From Ferruginibacter sp. HRS2-29 (GTDB taxonomy: Bacteria > Bacteroidota > Bacteroidia > Chitinophagales > Chitinophagaceae): a DNA stretch of 43,241 nucleotides. The notes under the pieces are model-generated. The model saw only the letters and a list, made by a program, of their open reading frames with translations. It was not told where the DNA came from and did not search any database. The translations under genes were made by a program, and so were the position numbers. Shown in pieces: positions 40,762 to 43,241 of the stretch. The number at the start of each line of letters is the position of its first letter. Within the stretch, counting starts at the first letter, position 1. Location: assembly GCF_024343615.1 (NCBI RefSeq), contig NZ_RJUB01000017.1, positions 1 to 43,241 on the forward strand, written 5' to 3'.

Positions 40762-43241
40762 TTAAAATACTACACTCACGCCCAGCGTTACTGCAGTTGT
40801 TCTTGGATAATAGGTTAATGGTTCGATGCCAGGCTCCAGCCCGCCCAGGTTCACTTCGGGATCCAATCCTTTGTAACCGGTGATCGTAAGCACATTCTGC
40901 GCTGTGAGGGAGAATACCAGTGAGGAGAAATATTTCACTTTTGATGGCACCCTGTAGGCGAGCGACACGTTATCTAATTTTACGAAAGTGGCATCTTCGA
41001 TGTATTTTGAAGAGTAGGTGGTAGCGCCGATGAACTGCGGATTTTCTAACTGCGTACGTACAATATTTTTAGTACCGATGGCCGCCCAGTTCTCATAATA
41101 TAACCGGTATGAATTCAATACATCGCCGCCGATATTGGACCGGATGGCAAAACTCAGGTTCCAGTTCCTGTAAGAAAAATAGTTGCTCAGCCCCAGGCTG
41201 CAAAACGGATTGGCATTTCCTATCTCTTCCCATTTATCAGCGTTTACGCCACCGATCGGGTTTTCATTTTTAAAATTATCGTAGCCGTTCTCATCCAAAC
41301 CCAGCCATACCGGGCCATAAAAAGTACCCAGGCTCTTGCCTTCCTGCAGCTTTTGAGAATACACGGGTACATTGCCGCCCAGCCACGCCAGGTCATATGA
41401 TCTTTCCTGGAATTCCGCATTCGATATCTTTTTCAGCTTGTTCACGTTTTTGCTGGCAGTAAACAAAAGGTCCCACGAAAAATCCTTTTTCTTCAGGATG
41501 CTTGCATTCAGGCTCAGCTCGATACCCTGGTTGCTGATATCGCCTACATTGGTAAACAATTCGGGATATACGTAAGGAGGTACAGCTACATTATAGGTAT
41601 ACAGCAGGTCGGTACTTGTTCTGGAATATACTTCCACCGAGCCGCTTATTTTTTTGTTGAACAATGAATAATCGATGCCGAAGTTCAGCTCCTGTTTCTT
41701 TTCCCAGCGCAGATCGGGGTTAGGATTGGAAACGGGCTGGTAACTGTTTATCCATTCGCCGTTGTAATAAAAGCGGCCCGCTCTTCCAAAGAGGATCTGC
41801 GATTTATAACTTCCAAAGTCCTGGTTGCCTGTTACGCCATAACCGGCACGTAATTTCAATTCATTCACCCAGCGAACATTCTTCATGAAGTTTTCCCGCT
41901 CCATTCTCCATCCGAGGCTCACAGAGGGGAAATTGCCCCATTTGTTATTGTTCCCGAATTTGGAAGAACCTTCACGCCTCATAGAAAGCGTGGCCAGGTA
42001 TTTTTGATCGTAATTGTAGATGGCACGTGCAAAGAAGGCGATCAGTTTACTTTCGGCCCTGTAAGAGCCCATCTCGGCAGTACCGGCCTGGAGCCCTGCG
42101 CCGGCACCAATATTATTTGGCCCGTAAATGTCGGAATCAAAGCCTGAGTTGATCAGGTAGTTGTTGGAAAAACCAGATTTTTGATACGAATAACCGGCTA
42201 CCGCCTGTAAGTTGTGCAACCCACGGGAGATCTTGTAGTTACCATAACTTTCCCACTGCAGGTTGAAATTATCGCTGTTGTTGATCTCCGCTTCACCGCC
42301 CCTGCCGATTATCTGCGGATAGTATTTTGTTTTATAGGAAGTTTCTTTAGACATACCCGCTTCGTAAGAAAGGAAGTTCGTCCAGCTAAGTCCCTTTATT
42401 ATTTTCAGCGTTGCGCTTACATTCGGTGATATTACAAATGTTTTGCCCTCGCGCTGGCGTTCATTCATCATTGCTACAGGATTGTAATAGTCGATGGCCT
42501 GTAATTGGGAATATCCTCCTGCCTTGGTGTTGGACGGGTCGTATACCGGCTGCGTGGGGTTTTGTATGAATGCCTGGTAAAACAGGTTATAGTTGGCCGG
42601 CGTGTATTCGCTGGTGCGCAGGATCAGGTTGTAGTCGAGCGATAACCTGTTGTCGAATACCGCCTGTTTGATATTTGTTTTAAGAAGATATTTTTTTACC
42701 CCGTTGTCTTTCAGCAAACCGTCCGTCTTTTCGTAATTGAACGTGGTGCGGTGCGAAAAATAATCCGATCCACCTGATATTGCCAGGTTGTAGTTTTGGC
42801 TGAGCGGGTTTTTGCGGGTGATCTCCGAAAACCAATCGGTTTTAGCGCCGTACAAACTGCCGGCCCTTGAAGGCATATAGTTTTCGATCGCGTATTTAAA
42901 TTCGTCGGCGCTCAGGGTACTTACACTCTGAGGAGCTACCTGTACCGAGAATTGGCTGGTTAACTCCACCACCGTTCTTCCGGCTTTCGCCCGTTTGGTA
43001 GTAATGATGATCACCCCATTGGTACCACGTGTGCCATAAATGGCGGCAGCGGCGCCGTCTTTTAATACATCAAAGGAAAGCACTTCATTGAAATTGATAT
43101 TGTTGAGGTCGCCACCGATCACCCCATCAATGATGATGAGCGGCCCCTGGCCGGAAGTGAGCGTGTTGGTTCCCCTGAGGATAATTTTATATTTCGCCAT
43201 AGGGTCGGCGCCATCCGGCTTGGTGATGGAAAGCCCCGCAA
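40762..43241 (-). CDS. SusC/RagA-family TonB-linked outer-membrane transporter, 5'-truncated
   Basis: The frame runs off the right end of the window, so the signal peptide, carboxypeptidase-regulatory domain and TonB box are outside; about 826 residues are visible. The visible part begins in the plug domain (LTSGQGPLIIIDGVIGGD, LSFDVLKDGAAAAIYGTRGTNGVIIITTK), which is diagnostic of SusC proteins, and continues through the whole 22-strand barrel to a typical aromatic C-terminus (TLGVSVVF). It imports oligomeric substrate in the TonB-ExbBD-dependent manner. Upstream regulators of the locus would lie beyond 43241. Confidence 0.95.
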   Translation of the reverse strand, partial: AGLSITKPDGADPMAKYKIILRGTNTLTSGQGPLIIIDGVIGGDLNNINFNEVLSFDVLKDGAAAAIYGTRGTNGVIIITTKRAKAGRTVVELTSQFSVQVAPQSVSTLSADEFKYAIENYMPSRAGSLYGAKTDWFSEITRKNPLSQNYNLAISGGSDYFSHRTTFNYEKTDGLLKDNGVKKYLLKTNIKQAVFDNRLSLDYNLILRTSEYTPANYNLFYQAFIQNPTQPVYDPSNTKAGGYSQLQAIDYYNPVAMMNERQREGKTFVISPNVSATLKIIKGLSWTNFLSYEAGMSKETSYKTKYYPQIIGRGGEAEINNSDNFNLQWESYGNYKISRGLHNLQAVAGYSYQKSGFSNNYLINSGFDSDIYGPNNIGAGAGLQAGTAEMGSYRAESKLIAFFARAIYNYDQKYLATLSMRREGSSKFGNNNKWGNFPSVSLGWRMERENFMKNVRWVNELKLRAGYGVTGNQDFGSYKSQILFGRAGRFYYNGEWINSYQPVSNPNPDLRWEKKQELNFGIDYSLFNKKISGSVEVYSRTSTDLLYTYNVAVPPYVYPELFTNVGDISNQGIELSLNASILKKKDFSWDLLFTASKNVNKLKKISNAEFQERSYDLAWLGGNVPVYSQKLQEGKSLGTFYGPVWLGLDENGYDNFKNENPIGGVNADKWEEIGNANPFCSLGLSNYFSYRNWNLSFAIRSNIGGDVLNSYRLYYENWAAIGTKNIVRTQLENPQFIGATTYSSKYIEDATFVKLDNVSLAYRVPSKVKYFSSLVFSLTAQNVLTITGYKGLDPEVNLGGLEPGIEPLTYYPRTTAVTLGVSVVF

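Noticed and set aside
1..43241. tRNA, rRNA, integrase, transposase or phage genes
   Set aside because: None was recognised on either strand by reading for their characteristic sequences or protein motifs; a dedicated search was not possible.

Overview
The window looks like a chromosome segment of a Bacteroidota, most likely a Chitinophagaceae-type soil or aquatic bacterium. The signs are a SusC/SusD pair, an OMP beta-barrel receptor with a carboxypeptidase-regulatory domain, a type IX secretion cargo, a DUF5606 protein, propeller-type sensor kinases, TAnnTTTG-like -7 boxes, weak Shine-Dalgarno sequences and many intergenic palindromes. No tRNA, rRNA, CRISPR array, phage gene or transposase was recognised.

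Left part (1-13.8 kb). A 5'-truncated unknown gene is followed by a DsbA-like protein on +. On - comes a four-gene ECF-sigma unit: sigma factor, small membrane protein that is probably an anti-sigma factor, and two Spy/CnrX-like periplasmic proteins. Next are a large OMP barrel protein (-), a DUF5606 protein and an M3 oligoendopeptidase (+), an SRPBCC protein (-), and a LytTR response regulator with an overlapping one-piece propeller histidine kinase (-). About 90-150 bp upstream of the kinase are 20-bp-periodic direct repeats that look like LytTR operator sites.

Middle part (13.8-23.2 kb). After a 65-aa acidic protein there is a compact four-gene unit on -: a second ECF sigma factor, a four-helix membrane protein, a retropepsin-like aspartic protease and an exported protein made of four CBM48/AMPK-type glycogen-binding modules. 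It is followed by a NarL-type regulator and TPR histidine kinase pair, a T9SS cargo protein and a second exported protein.

Right part (23.2-43.2 kb). All genes are on - and tightly packed, forming a polysaccharide-utilisation-type locus of 13 genes. In transcription order they are: SusC (truncated by the window end), SusD, three secreted ADP-ribosylglycohydrolase-family proteins, two secreted double-domain esterases, a GRP/RbsU-type sugar transporter, a small lipoprotein, a DASS/SLC13 anion transporter, a CitD-CitE fusion, CitF and ribokinase. The reading offered here is that ribosides, possibly acylated, are bound and imported through the outer membrane. They would be de-esterified and split in the periplasm, ribose would enter by the GRP transporter and be phosphorylated by RbsK, and a released di- or tricarboxylate would enter by the DASS carrier and be cleaved by the citrate-lyase-like pair. 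The family assignments are firm; the combined pathway is inference.

A second theme is the intergenic DNA. At least nine gaps hold inverted repeats, several with arms built from short tandem units (7-10 bp). Many begin exactly at a stop codon and some end at the next start codon. They look like several families of dispersed palindromic elements, some probably acting as terminators.
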